Assembly: GCF_047496725.1 (NCBI RefSeq)
Contig: NC_132982.1
Location: forward strand, 2,387,501 to 2,451,500
Direction of reading: 5' to 3'
Origin: Anoplolepis gracilipes
Taxonomy: Eukaryota > Arthropoda > Insecta > Hymenoptera > Formicidae
DNA length: 64,000 nucleotides
The notes beneath the pieces are model-generated. The model saw only the letters and a program-made list of their open reading frames with translations, was not told the DNA's origin and ran no database searches. This document shows positions 34,292 through 46,290 of the stretch, piece by piece (within the stretch, counting starts at the first letter, position 1; each line of letters begins with the position of its first letter). A program made the position numbers and the translations under genes.

Positions 34292-34785
34292 ACAACGGGT
34301 TAATTAAAAACGACCTGACTAGCCAAAATTATTCAATTTATTTACACGACGTTTCGACCATATGGTTGTGGTCCTTTTCAAGTGTAACTATAAAGAAAAT
34401 AAATAAATAACGGATCAAACATTGATATATAGATACAATTTTTACCAGATTTTAGCCAAACAATACAACATAAAGGCGTCATAAAACTAGTCTACTCACA
34501 CGTAAATTAAGAAAGAGATGAAAAAATTAATTTACGTGTGAGTAGACTAGTTTTATGACGCCTTTATGTTGTATTGTTTGGCTAAAATCTGGTAAAAATT
34601 GTATCTATATATCAATGTTTGATCCGTTATTTATTTATTTTCTTTATAGTTACACTTGAAAAGGACCACAACCATATGGTCGAAACGTCGTGTAAATAAA
34701 TTGAATAATTTTGGCTAGTCAGGTCGTTTTTAATTAACCCGTTGTTTATAATCAAATACTAGCGACTTTAATAACTTATAATTTT
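34292..34785. mobile_element. Penelope-type inverted pLTR pair with hammerhead-like motifs
   Basis: Two arms of about 217 bp (34292-34508 and 34529-34745), essentially identical in inverted orientation around a 20-bp centre, followed by a 40-bp tail. An 11-bp duplication AAAAGTATTAA flanks it (34281-34291, 34786-34796). Each arm carries ACACTTGAAAAGGACC...GGTCGAAACGTCGTGT, also found at 48457-48498 and 51707-51756 next to Penelope-like coding sequence. Inverted terminal repeats and hammerhead motifs are known features of Penelope-like elements. No RT remains inside. Confidence 0.7.
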
Positions 34786-35554
34786 AAAAGTATTAATATA
34801 ATTATTTATATAAATAAGTAAAAATATAATTATTTCTGTCCTTTTTAGCCCTTAAATTGATACGATTACGGATTTTCTATCTTATAAAAAACCTGTGATT
34901 GTGTTGATTTAAAAGCTAAAATAGATAGAAATAATAATAGGAATTTATTCAAAATTTGCAAAAGTATAGTTTAAATATAGAGAAAATATTTGATCACATA
35001 ATTTTGGTCAAGTATTGACTAGTTCAAAAGATATTGAATATAATTTTCTCAATTTCGTCCTATTATCCGAGATGACATAGCATTCAGCTGAGCCTTTTTT
35101 TGACGTTTTAAATAACCTATCTTTTCATCTGAAGAAGCCTCTATATACAAATGTGTAAGCGAGAAGCAACTAGGCCTCATATGTCAATTTGTAATTTGAA
35201 CAACTTATGAAAAATTACCATGTTGCCACATTTCTTTCTTCTCGGAGAAATGACAAATTATTAAATTTATCAAAGAAATGTTAAAAATCTTCTATATTTT
35301 GTCATTCTTCACTATTATAATTTTTATTCTGACATTTTAAATCACTCTGTACGAGTAAATTCTTTTATTTTTATAATTCAAATTTTGTGCTGTAATGTTG
35401 AAAGCGAGGTACCGTCAATGATAAAAGTTTCTCGTTATAATTTAAGAAACACGAAAATTCTTCGAAAAAAGGCAACAGAAGTTCGAAAATACATTTCTAC
35501 ACTCTAGCCATGAATAAATAATAAGATTTTATGCAATCTTTATAATAATCATAT

Positions 35555-36261
35555 TGTTATAGCCCAATAGACTATAACCAATTAATATTAAATAATTAAT
35601 CAACTCTAACCAGTAATAAAAAAAATAATTAATGAAAGCGATTGCAAAATAAAAGCGGAATAAAGAACGCAGAATAAACGATATTCGCATACCGCGATTA
35701 GAGCGTTGACCACGCGTACCGCTGACAGAGTGATCCGGGCGCGGAACCCGATACGAGAAGCCGAAACACCGCGGCGAAGATTACGAAAGGGTGCAAGCGA
35801 GGAAGTCCGACCTTTGGACCCGCTGCGCTTGCACTCCGCGCGTATTGAGCAACCCGACCGAATTTTAGCACAGTCACTCAACAATATAAAAAACCCACCC
35901 GCGCTCAGACGCGCGGGCAGTCGTCAAATAAATCAAGAATAACCATAACTGCAGCGGGCAGTCGTAAAACCGAATTAAGAATAATCGCTACTGCAGACGG
36001 CAGTCGCGACAGTGAATTAGACTTATCGAGAGTTGTACCAGCCAGTCACGAATTACGCAATCTAAGTGCATTGATAGTGAGGAATCAAGCATCCGACAAC
36101 CGAGCGTGGAGAAAGAAAAGGATCTTGTAAGAATTATAGAATTAAAGAACGCATATCTGTTAAACCAGACTACGTCATTCTACCCCACGTCATTGAACTC
36201 CTCTGGTCCGTTCTTTTCGGCAAATCCCGAACCCGTGTCGCTCTCCAGCAGCGGTACAACA
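35555..36261 (-). mobile_element. Solo LTR (TGTTGTACC...GGGCTATAACA family)
   Basis: On the plus strand it runs from TGTTATAGCCC to GCGGTACAACA, flanked by ATAT on both sides. The element at 56309-57055 has the same ends and a similar order of GC-rich blocks, for example GTGCAAGCGAGGAAGTCCGA here. The minus orientation is inferred from similarity to TGTTGTGCCTCC LTR starts. Small open frames inside are not genes. Confidence 0.7.
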
Positions 36262-36344
36262 ATATATTATATTATATGAGAAAAGTATATATTCGTCAAT
36301 TTCGACTACTTTTTGCTCCGATTGTAGGTGTTAAACATCCTTAA

Positions 36345-37125
36345 AGACGTCTCATTGTTTTTTTAGATTTCTTTAAAATGTCTTTTGGCCTTTCTATGCT
36401 GTATGAGTAGACTCGCGTCAAAACTTGTAAACGTAAATTCGCGTTTATCCACAACGTTCTCGAGTAACTCGGTATCACTATCGCTCGAGTATTGCGTTAC
36501 GAGATTTCTATGGACGCTATCAGGTATGCTTGAAGTGCTCCTACGACTACTCTCGCGGGACCTAACGCGTTATATCTAATAGCTAGATTCGCTTGTTCGC
36601 TAAGTAACCATGACTTATTCACTATCAGTCTCGGGACCTTGCTTTCTTTCAACATTCACGCGGATTTTTATTTTTTAATATTAAATTTTTTCGAACTTAC
36701 AATAGTAGTATCGTATTTTTGTTCACTGTCTCGCTCGCTGTTTTTGTTGACTGCGTCCTTCGCTTGGCAGCTGGTTAGGCAGCGGTGTGTCCGTGCTAGT
36801 TGTCGTAAGTCGTGCTGTGTGCGTCCTTGCTCCGATTTTAGCAAAGCTCTCATTATCTCGTAGGTGGTTGAATGTTCGTAGCTGTGTGTTGTATGTCCTG
36901 CCTATTTATGCTGCTTTTGTTTTGTTGCAGGGCTTTCTCTGAGGACGAGGTCCGCGGTTCTTTTCAACCGTGGCACTATTCCACCGTTGCCACCAAAATG
37001 TTGTGCCTCGGCTCCGGAGACACGGAACGTGTTCGATATCCGGAGCCGACGAGAACAAGGGGAGCGCGCGGTCTCGTCCGGGATAAAATAATGCACTCTA
37101 TTACATTCATATATTTATTTATATA
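36345..37125. other. Unassigned; possible LTR fragments
   Basis: 36345-36410 resembles the end of an AAGACGTC-rich DNA element. From 36999, TGTTGTGCCTCGGCTCCGG resembles the start of the TGTTGTGCC LTR family; its end is not located. Short open frames have no recognisable domain. Confidence 0.35.
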
Positions 37126-38484
37126 TACAGCGTGATCATTTGAAAAGTTTCTACCCTGTTTATTTTGTGACCGATTAATTTTTAAAAATTGAAAGACAAT
37201 TTTATTTTCGAGAGGGACGTATAAGTACGATAAACGGTATTATTTCATCGCCTTCACAGGGGTAGCTACCCCTTCAAAAATCTTAAATGGCAATAAGGGT
37301 TGAGTGACGTATCATTTTAAAAGTCTTTTCAATTCAGCGAACAATAAAAAATTCTCTTTATAACCGCGTTTGGTTTTTTTTTAATTTAAGTGAATATTTT
37401 TCGAGAAATCGTACTAGAAAGTTTCAGGTATAAAAAAAAATTTAGATGCAATGATACAATTTAGAGTAAATTTTTTAAAAATAATACAGTAAATCGTCGT
37501 AACTTTTGTTATTGGAGTGATGAAAATTCACATCTTGTTAGAGAAACATACTCAATGGCCACAAAAAATAAATATTTGGGCAGGCATTTTAGGAAATACT
37601 ATAATAGGACCTCTTTTTTTTAAGAGAATTTAAATGGCAATTTTTATTTGAATTCGTTAGATGATGTTATTGATCCACTTATAACTGTAAGTCTTGAAAA
37701 CCAGAGAGATGAAGATTTATTTATTTATTTATTTATTTTTAATAATTTATTGTTAAATAAAGATGATAATTTTTTATTAAATCAAGAACTTTTACAACAT
37801 GATGGTGCTTCTTTACATTATGTGTTACCAGTTCGAGAGTGGTGAAATGACAGATTCTCACAGACATGGATCGATAGAAGAGGAATTATCGAGTGGCGAA
37901 TAGAAGATCTCTGGATTTAACTCCTCTGGACTTCTTTCTGTGGGGACACTTAAAATCTGTTATTTATAAAACACCAGTAGACAATATGAATGATTTGCGT
38001 CGAAGAATTGTACAGGAATGTTGAGCCATTCCAACAGATACCTTTAAAAATGTTTGCTTAGAGTTTGACAATCGTCTTTATTATTGTTTAGCTAATAACG
38101 GCGAACATTTTAAACATTAAAATAAAATGTAAAGTAAATAAATTCACTTTAAATTGTATCTTTGCATCTAAAATTTTTGTTCTTATACCTGAAACTTTCT
38201 AGTATGATTTCTCGAAAGATATTGATTCAAATAAAAAAAAAAAAACAAACGCGGTTGTAAAGAGAATCAAAAGACCTTTAAAATGATATGTCACTTGACC
38301 CCTATTATCATTTAAGATTTTTGAAGCGGTAGCTACCCCTGCGAAGGCGATGAAGTAATACTGTTGCATTTATCGTATTTATACGTCCCTCTCAAAAACA
38401 AAATTGACGTCTTTTGGTATTTTTCGCAAAAATTAATCGATCACAAAATAAATAGGATGGAAACTTTTCAAATGAATACGTTGT
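37126..38484 (+). mobile_element. Tc1/mariner-like element with decayed transposase
   Basis: Ends TACAGCGTGATCATTTGAAA and its imperfect inverse near CAAATGAATACGTTGT; the inverted similarity extends about 70 bp (TTTATTTTGTGACCGATTAA). It contains a transposase remnant at 37500-38120. The target is TA-rich. Confidence 0.7.
37500..38120 (+). pseudogene. mariner-type transposase, C-terminal relic
   Basis: Across three frames: SDEN near 37520, WPQKINIWAGILGNTIIGPL, then LLQHDGASLHYVLPVREW (the xDGAxxHY motif with catalytic Asp), IGRRGIIEW, and SPDLTPLDFFLWGHLKS (third catalytic residue region), ending NRLYYCLANNGEHFKH and a stop. At least two frameshifts, one in-frame stop and an ATTT-repeat insertion at 37720. 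The N-terminal HTH is gone. This is a widespread insect mariner-like family. Confidence 0.75.
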
Positions 38485-38996
38485 CTATTCTTAATCGACT
38501 TATATTTATGTAATCCACATACGATTTTAAGAATAAAAATATACTTCAACGTTACACTGTGGCTCACTTTATTTATGAGCGTCCATCACTCGCTTATTAC
38601 TCGCGACTCCTCTAATTAGGTATTGATGGCTGCCTGATATAATTATAATTAAAGTAATTTGGTAAACGACTGCCCGGATTAGTTATTGGCGACTAACTCG
38701 CGCATAATAGCGGTGGATGTTTTTATTACCTCTGAGTGACAATTGGTCGGAGGGGATCGCCTGGCAACATGACCAAATTTGGTCAAATTGCCAAATTCTT
38801 GAGGTATCTTGATGGAATCAAAAAGATCTAAAGTCGAATGCCTTTCACTTTTGTATGAGTTTAGTAATACCTCCTGAGTTGCGCACTTTTACACGGCCTC
38901 GATCGTGCGCGTAGCTCGTTGAATCAGCTGTTTTCACGGTCATGTTTCTCGCGTCAGATTCTTTTCTTACACCTTACAATTAGAAATATTCTGTCG

Positions 38997-39038
<42 letters not shown>

Positions 39039-39163
39039 TTATTTTTCCATAGCTTTTAGGGCTATGACAAATTTTATATCTTAATCGTACACTTTTCTAC
39101 ACAAATACATTGGGATAATTTTGGCTAATGACGTGGGACTTCCTTAAACATATTTAGAATATA
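38485..39163. other. Unassigned sequence with a TA microsatellite
   Basis: 38570-38990 is moderately GC-rich and may be LTR-derived, continuing from 36999 across the mariner-like insert; no terminus is identified. (TA)n at 39000-39034. Confidence 0.35.
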
Positions 39164-39719
39164 CACCGAAAAAATCATATTCTCATTTTAAGAATATACC
39201 ACTTATTTTTAGAATATCTTCCTCTAAAATAGGCGCCAAGAGGATTTTCTTAACTAAAGACAGAAATCCTCTAAAAAGTAGAAAAGTATTAGATATTCTT
39301 AATATGTAAGAATACACTTCTAGTTTGAGGCTTTTGTGGCCATTAGAATTAGAATCTAAACTGGGGACTTCCGGAAGGATGTCGCGTGATTAAACAGCGT
39401 AATGCACGCAATGACGTTTCGCAAACGTTGCAGTTTGCATTTTCAGGGCTAAGAGCCCCGATACTGAGCTCTCTTGGGTTGGGGTTCTTATATCTTACGA
39501 GAGGTTTTTCTATCTACAAGAAATATACCGTTATGCCCTCTAGTGGTGTGAGCGCAAATAGGGTTTGTATGATACAATTTAAGAATATTTTCTTTATTTC
39601 ATATACTATTCTTAACAAAAGATCATTAGAGGGGAATATTCTGAATTTTTTAGAATATTTTATTGGAGGAAAGCTTTAGAAGGAATTTTTCTAAAATAGA
39701 GAATACAATTTTTTCGGTG
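39164..39719. mobile_element. MITE with CACCGAAAAAAT termini, copy 2
   Basis: Starts CACCGAAAAAATC and ends TTTTTTCGGTG; flanks TATA on both sides. Highly similar to 3821-4412 with a few small deletions. The open frame inside is not coding. Confidence 0.8.
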
Positions 39720-39839
39720 TATATACTTAGTGCAAAAATAAAGATATTTTTGTAATATAAAACGAACTCAAGCTTGCGATTAAAATTTCAATTAGTGCAG
39801 CCATTATTGAGGCGTATTTTATTTTGAATCCGTTTATAC

Positions 39840-40270
39840 AAATAACCATGCGCAGGTTCCTGGCATGGTGTGCAAGCATGGCCTGAACATTTCAAATATT
39901 GATATTTCTCTAGATGAAATTTTTTTCAGAGCATTAGATACTTTAAATCTTAACATAAGCCCCGGTACTGATAGCATTTCTCCGAAATTTTTCAGATCAT
40001 GCAAGTACATCTTGGCTAGGATACTCTGGAATATTTTTAACAACTCTCTGCATTGTGATATATTTCCAAATGAATGGAAATTATTGTAATTTCAATTTTT
40101 AAAAATGGTGATAGATCTCTTGTAGCTAATTATAAGCCCATTTGTAAGCAAAATATTAACCAAAACTCTTTGAAAACATTGTCAAACTTTCATCTTTGCT
40201 AAAAAATTTTACTATTAATGAGCAGTATGGTTTTGTAGCGGGTCGCTCCGTATCAACAAATTTAACCCTT
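39840..40270 (+). pseudogene. Jockey-like non-LTR reverse transcriptase, N-terminal fragment
   Basis: Reads ISPGTDSISPKFFRSCKYIL, then WNIFNNSLHCDIFPNEWKLL, then after a frameshift a stretch resembling IFKNGDRSLVANYKPI. This is the start of the RT domain in Jockey-group elements (PGxDGIPxxFLK, SLxxGxFPxxWK, IFKxGDxxxVxNYRPI). Endonuclease and later RT motifs are absent. Different part of the protein from the fragment at 27399-27925 and opposite strand. Confidence 0.7.
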
Positions 40271-41165
40271 ACCGTATATAGCTATTTTTAGAGTGTACAC
40301 GTGGGTATATTATGTCTGACGCGTTTATGAATGAGTAAAAACGTTGTAAAAAATCTGAAAAAATTCATATACCTTTTTTCATCTTTCTAAATAAAAACTG
40401 AAATGGTAAATTTGAAAAATAATTTAAGTATATTATTATTACAAATATATGAAGTAGAAAACTTAAATGCACTGTTATGGAAAAAAAATCATAACTTTTA
40501 AATAAATCAATTTAAAAAATGAAACCGTCAGGGAACTGAAGTTAAAATCTTAGAGAATGATAAAAAAATATACCATATTAATAAATTAAAACTAAATACT
40601 TAATTTTGAGACATGAAAAGTCGTAATTTTTTTAATGGTCGCAGTCAGGTTTTAAGGATGTTTAGTACCTATTTTTAAAAATACAGAAATTTAATAAAAA
40701 TTGCACAGATTGTTCTGATACATGTTCAGAGACTTATAGAAAAACCTGGAGTTGATTCACTGAAGCAATCAAAAGTTATAAGGATTTTAATTTGCAATGA
40801 ATTTACCCGTCAATATTATTATAAATATAATTATTTTGTGGATCTAATTATAAGTAAAAGTGTTAATATAATTATAAATATTATTATTTATATAAATAAG
40901 TATAAATATAATTATTTCTGTTCTTTTTAGCCCTTAAATTGATACAATTACGGATTTTCTATCTTATAAAAAACCTGTGATCGTGTTGATTTAAGAACTA
41001 AAATATATAGAAATAATAATAGGAATTTATTCAAAATTTGTAAAAGTATAGTTTAAATATAGAGGAAATATTTGATCACATAATTTTGGTCAAGTACTGA
41101 CTAGTTCAAAAGATATTGAATATAATTTTCTCAATTTTGTTCTATTATCCAAGATGACATATTAT

Positions 41166-41538
41166 TGTAGGATTAAAAACGCATTATTTAACATACTGCA
41201 TTCCTCAGAGCACTGTTATTAGAAGATAAGTTTTATGTGCGCGCGTGCGACGTTGCAGGCGATAGCGGCTAGATCATATGACACGAGTATCTAGCAGTGT
41301 TTATAACAGAAAAGTATCGGTTCACTGTTGCGTCATTAGCGACTAGATCATACGGTGTGAGTATCTAGCATTGTTTATAACAGATTAAGATATTGGGAGA
41401 GGACGATGAATCAGTGCAGTCTCTCAGGGCAGTCTGTATTCAACCGTCATTCTGTGCGTACACCATTATATTATACTCTATATCCTCAATAAATCCTTTT
41501 CTTATTTTATAACATCTTTCTGTCTCCCATATCCCACA
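41166..41538 (+). mobile_element. Solo LTR, TGTAGGATT...ATCCCACA, TTAT duplication
   Basis: 373 bp from TGTAGGATTAAAAACGC to CTCCCATATCCCACA. TTAT flanks both sides; removing one copy restores CATATTATTTATTGTG, as in the uninterrupted TTAA copy A. An AATAAATCC polyadenylation-like signal lies near the 3' end. Confidence 0.8.
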
Positions 41539-42048
41539 TTATTTATTGTGAAAATGTAGCATTCAGCTGAGAAGAATAAGAGAGAAAAAAAATAACAGAA
41601 GCAAACTTCAACTCGAACTATAAGAAATTAATAATTCTATAAGATGTAGAATTGCTAATTTAATTAAAATTAAATTTTTATGTATATTTTTTATTGTTTT
41701 ATTTTTTCAGGATACTTTTAAATTCTTTAGAAATAATATTCGAAAAAGAAAATTTACCAAGACTTGAATTTGTTAATTCAATAGTAACATCAAATAATTT
41801 ATTAAAATTAAATTATACATACATAATTTATTGACATAATAAATTTCACAAATTACACATTTAAAAAGATTATATTTATAAAAGAAACACAACTAGCTAT
41901 TATATTTATGTTATGGTATACGAAGTATACAACTTAAACATAAAAAACATGAAAAAATAAAATTTGAGAACGAAACACAAACTTTTTTTGAAATAAAATA
42001 AGAAAAAAAAATATTGCAAATTATCAGTCTATGAAAAAGAATGAATCA

Positions 42049-42960
42049 TCAAAACCAGTCAATTATTTTCTGAATACTAGTTTTTTGTATTTGTTGTAAT
42101 TCTTTATATTTTATTTTTTCTTCAATGAATTTCTTCAAGATTTCTGCACCTGCAGCTTCATATTTGCTTTTTAAAATATCCAAAGTAATTTCGACCGCTG
42201 CTAATTTTTGCCGAATCGATGAACTAATAATATTTTGCATCGGCAACAAGGTTTGCAAATTTTCTTTGGTTTTAATTGCTAGTTTCCAATGATTAGTCTG
42301 GTTTGAGAACAAAGTTACATTTTTCAATAAAATATTACTGTTTATTTTCAATTTTTTCAATATTTTATGAAGAATCGCACAATCATTTATTGCATTGTGT
42401 GCTCCAATTTTTGGAATATTTAATGCATCGGCTAGTCCACTGAACGTACATGAGTCCTTTCTTTTTGTACCTAATATTTTCCTTATAATTGACAACGTGT
42501 CTATAAAGCCATGAATTATCATTGAAAAATCACTTATTAAATTGTTTTTAGTGACTGCTCTGAATAATCTAAGGCCATCAAAATTAAGATTATGCGCTGC
42601 TATACAACATTTTTTTTTCAAACGATTGTAACCAAGTATGAAAATCTCCTAATGCTATTCTAATAGGAACTGATAATACTTTTACTCCATTATGCATAAG
42701 ATTGCCGTAACAATTGACTAAACCATGAGTTTCAGAGGCCTTCGGTGAAATTTGTTGAGTGGGATTGATGTAAGTTAAAAAAACAGTTTTGTTACATTTC
42801 GCGGCAATTTGTAAAATATCGCAATCAGCTTGAAATCCAAAAGTTTCTAAATCAACAAGAATGATAGGAATTTCACAAAGATCTTCAAGACTGGAATCAT
42901 ATTCGTTATTGACTGGAACAGCAGGTTCGGTAAAAGAGCACTAGTCTCATAAATAACTCC
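42049..42960 (-). pseudogene. DEDDh 3'-5' exonuclease domain linked to Mutator-like transposase
   Basis: From about 42950 the minus strand encodes IPIILVDLETFGFQADCDIL (ExoI, Asp and Glu), continues through an FLTYINP segment, then IAAHNLNFDGLRLF (ExoII Asp), and HNAINDCAILHKIL (ExoIII, His-x4-Asp). All DEDDh acidic residues and the His are present. A frameshift in an A-run at about 42613-42621 splits ExoI from ExoII; otherwise about 190 codons after it are open to the stop. The C-terminal 90 residues are Lys-rich and helical with no domain recognised. It could be part of the same protein as the transposase or a second ORF of the element. It resembles TREX/DnaQ-type exonucleases in motif layout. 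Confidence 0.7.
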
Positions 42961-43079
42961 TTCTACATTCTCTTTTCTATAACGTACAACAGTGCGAAGT
43001 TTTTTCAATTGAGTACGTCTTTTTTTGTATTCAGGTGTTTTGATCAATTTGTGTCTCTTCAGCAAAATTCTCTCTTTTC

Positions 43080-45300
43080 TTAATGCGTGCTGAATGTGGT
43101 GTTTTCCTAGCGATAAATTGAGTCTCCTACCAATACCTCAACTTCAATGTTTACATTTCGGAGGATATCACTTTCCACTACAATTTTCTTAGCAACATGA
43201 GCTTCCATTGCCTTTGCCGATCCATAAAAATTTCTTCGACAAATATGCTCCGGTGTTGGACCATCCTTGCCGCATTTTTTACATTTACGGTTGCATGTAG
43301 AATAGTCTAAAACCAGTCCACTCAAACAACCTATAATAGCTCCTAAACCGTTGTTGCTATCATATTGTCGACCCGTACCTCTGGTACTCCATCCCATGTC
43401 ATATGAGACCACAATTCGAACTACATCATTCCATGACACAGTATAATTTGCTTACTCATTAGACTTTTCAGGTTCTAAAAAAATTTGAAGATCAGGAGAG
43501 GATGTTGGAAGTTGATCAGTAGGAGATTCATTTATTGGTCGACGATGAAGAATGAAATTGGATTGGAAATTTGTAGGCCTAAATAAAATAAGAAATATGA
43601 AATAATGTCAATTGTTTATTCGTAATGGAAAATGAATCTATTATATTATATATATCCAATATAATATTATATACAATATAATATAATATTACATATAATC
43701 CAATTGTATATATTGTAAATAAAAATAATCTATATTATATGTATTTAAACTCTATATATTCTATGATGCGTAGAAGTTAGAATTATATCTATTTCATGTG
43801 ATTATAAATAATGAATATTATAAGATCCAAATTTAATAAAATTCATATCGCGAAATTCTTTCAATTAAATTCAATAAGCAATTTTAGAAATATATAGCTT
43901 GAATAAAAGATATAAATAATGTTAAAATATGTAAATTTTGTGATATTGTATATAAAATTACATAAAATTCAAATTTTGGCTCTTTTTAAATGTCAAAATT
44001 ATACATATAATGATGTATATAATATATATGTGTATATATAATTCTGGAAATGTTTTTTTTTTATTATTAAGGAGATTTATAGAACAAATATATAATAATA
44101 TTATAGTAGTTTCCTTCACAAGAAAAAAGCGATCTTTTTTTTAGTCTCTACATATTCATGGAATACCTAAGAAATTTTCTGAAAAAATTGAGTTTAATTA
44201 CAATTGCTCCTCGATACTCTCTGCTTGTTCTATTGTCAATTTTTTTTTCTAATAAGGCTGCATCATTGCAGCTTTTTTTAGCTACATCTTCTGCTGCATA
44301 TCCAATTTCTTGCTCATATTTTTTGAATATTCGAAACTGGAAGCATGGAATATTCATACATGTTAATATTTTCTGAAGATGTGACCATCCTAATCCAGCA
44401 TGCAAGGTGCCTATAAATTTCATATTACCTACATTAATAAATTATTTTACATATAAATTCATACAACAGTTTATATTAATACAAAGTATAGAAGGAAAGG
44501 TACAAAATAGATATTCTTAGATCGCAAAATTAAAAAAGGAAATTTAAAATAATTTGTGGCATTTAAAAATTCATTCTTTAAACTTTTTAATAGCGCAAAA
44601 ATTTCCATATTCGCTCAATTGATTTACGAAATATTGAACGTTGAATATCTGTTTTGCTCCATCATATTCAGTATATGTAATATGATTAAATATTATATAT
44701 AGAAATTTAATCATACCTAGTACTGCTTTATAATTTATAGCGAAACGGAGGTAAATATTCACATAAGGTCACCCCTTTCAGAAGTCAATGACCTTGACAT
44801 ATGTTGTCAAGGTCATCACCCTCAGTAACGCTTAAAAGGTTTTAGCCGTCGCTCGTTGTTTACTAAAAAATTACATACAAAAATTGTTAAAAATTGACGT
44901 TTTTCCAATTATTTTATCAAATACTGGAAATTTAAAAAAATGTTTCAAATAAAAGTTGTAAGTCTCTTCAAAATATACGTTTTATATCCTATCTATTTTT
45001 ATTATACAAGTGATAGTTTTCGAGAAAAACAACGATAAAAACTATAAACCTCATACAATATTAATTATAATATCATATAATATAGTCCCACTGTATCCGC
45101 ACATACACTTTCCTACCCACACAACAAATGGGTTAGGTTATTTTTTTTGGAAGTGGAGCCCCCCGCAGGCGGGCGGAACCATATGTGTAATACTACTATA
45201 TTGCTAACGGAAGTCGAGAAACTGTAGCCAACATTACGGTGCGGACAATACTTCGTGTCTCGCTCTAGCAAGGAATATTGTACGATGTGCGCATGTGCTG

Positions 45301-45333
<33 letters not shown>

Positions 45334-46290
45334 CCTATTCATATTTCTCGAACAAGCCGCGTATAATAAGCCACGCCTTTATAGACGTCACGCATGCGCA
45401 GCACGGCAGAAATTCCTGCTATACTTGTCTCTTTTCAGCGTATCTTTTTTCTCTTTTTCTTTATGGGTGTTAACAATATAGTAGTATTACATATATGGGT
45501 GGAACCCACTGTATCCACGCATACACTTTTCACGCATAGAAAGTCTATGCACGAGCATAGTGGGTTCCACCCCGCTGCGGGGAGCTCCACTTCCAAAAAA
45601 AATAACCTAACCCAACCCATTTGTTGTGTGAGTAGGAAAGTATATGTGTAGAAAGTGTATGCGCGGATGCAGTGGGACTATATTATATATTATGTTATAA
45701 TTAATATTGTATAAGGTTCAGAGTTTTTATCGTTGTTTTTCTCGAAAACTATCATTCGTACAATAAAAATGGATACGATATAAAATGTGTATTTTGAAGA
45801 GACCTACAACTTTTATTTGAAACATTTTTTTTAATTTTCAATATTTGATAAAATAATTGCAAAAAACGTCAATTTAAAAAAATTTTTATAACTTTTTAGT
45901 AAACAACGAGCGACGGCTAAAACCTTTTAAGCGTTACTCAGGACAGTGACCTTGACAACATATGTTGACTTCTGAAAGGAGTGCCCTTATATGAATTTTT
46001 ACCGAAACAGATACTGCGTTTGTCATCAGAAGGCTGCATTGTACTTGTCACTACTTCATTTAAAAGTAGACATTTGTGACATCGTATCAATAATTGTAAA
46101 CCCAGTCCTCGACGTACTTCTTTTTCCATGTATTCTAAAAACAAGGCTTCTTTATATGATATACACCATATTTGTCGGCCCAAAAATTTTAAATCAATAA
46201 TGCGTGGACCATCGTTCTCTTCATTTTCAGTCTTTGCCTGTCCTCGACTTTTTCTTCATTATTTGAGTTTAGAACTTTTCTGCGTGCTCT
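43080..46290 (-). pseudogene. Mutator-like transposase (decayed)
   Basis: In minus-strand order: GRQIWCISYKEALFLEYMEK and GLGLQLLIRCHKC (46180-46000, N-terminal zinc-like region); after the foldback insert, NIYLRFAINYKAVLG (44760-44717), a recognisable intron (CTAG|GTATGA to TTTATAG|GC), then TLHAGLGWSHLQKILTCMNI; then VSYDMGWSTRGTGRQYDSNN (43410-43350, first catalytic Asp), NRKCKKCGKDG, HICRRNFYGSAKAMEAH and LVGD (43115, second Asp). At least one stop precedes the MGWSTRG block and the Glu region appears deleted. This is the Mutator-like transposase family seen in many arthropods. Its 3' neighbour on the same strand is the exonuclease domain. Confidence 0.75.
44765..45988. mobile_element. 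Foldback element with inverted TCAAGGTCA motifs
   Basis: Arms of about 350 bp (44765-45120, 45630-45988) plus further internal inverted segments (CCACTTCCAAAAAA and TTTTTTGGAAGTGG) make nearly the whole 1.2 kb self-complementary. Ends are AAGGTCACCCCTTTCAG and CTGAAAGGAGTGCCCTT, flanked by AT-type bases. Near the left end TGACCTTGACA and TGTCAAGGTCA face each other across 5 bp (44789-44815). A TA microsatellite sits at 45300-45326. No coding capacity. It interrupts the Mutator-like gene. Confidence 0.75.

Larger units (their letters stand above)
34081..36340. mobile_element. TTAA element, copy B, split by two insertions
   Basis: TTAA at 34077-34080 and 36341-36344; ends GGATGTTTAGTACCTA and the inverse near AACATCC. 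The body matches the reverse complement of copy A (6820-7893) outside two inserts: an inverted-repeat PLE-like unit at 34292-34785 and a solo LTR at 35555-36261. No coding sequence of its own. Confidence 0.8.

Noticed and set aside
39386..39679. 97-codon frame in the MITE at 39164
   Set aside because: The sister MITE at 3821-4412 breaks the frame by stops and indels.
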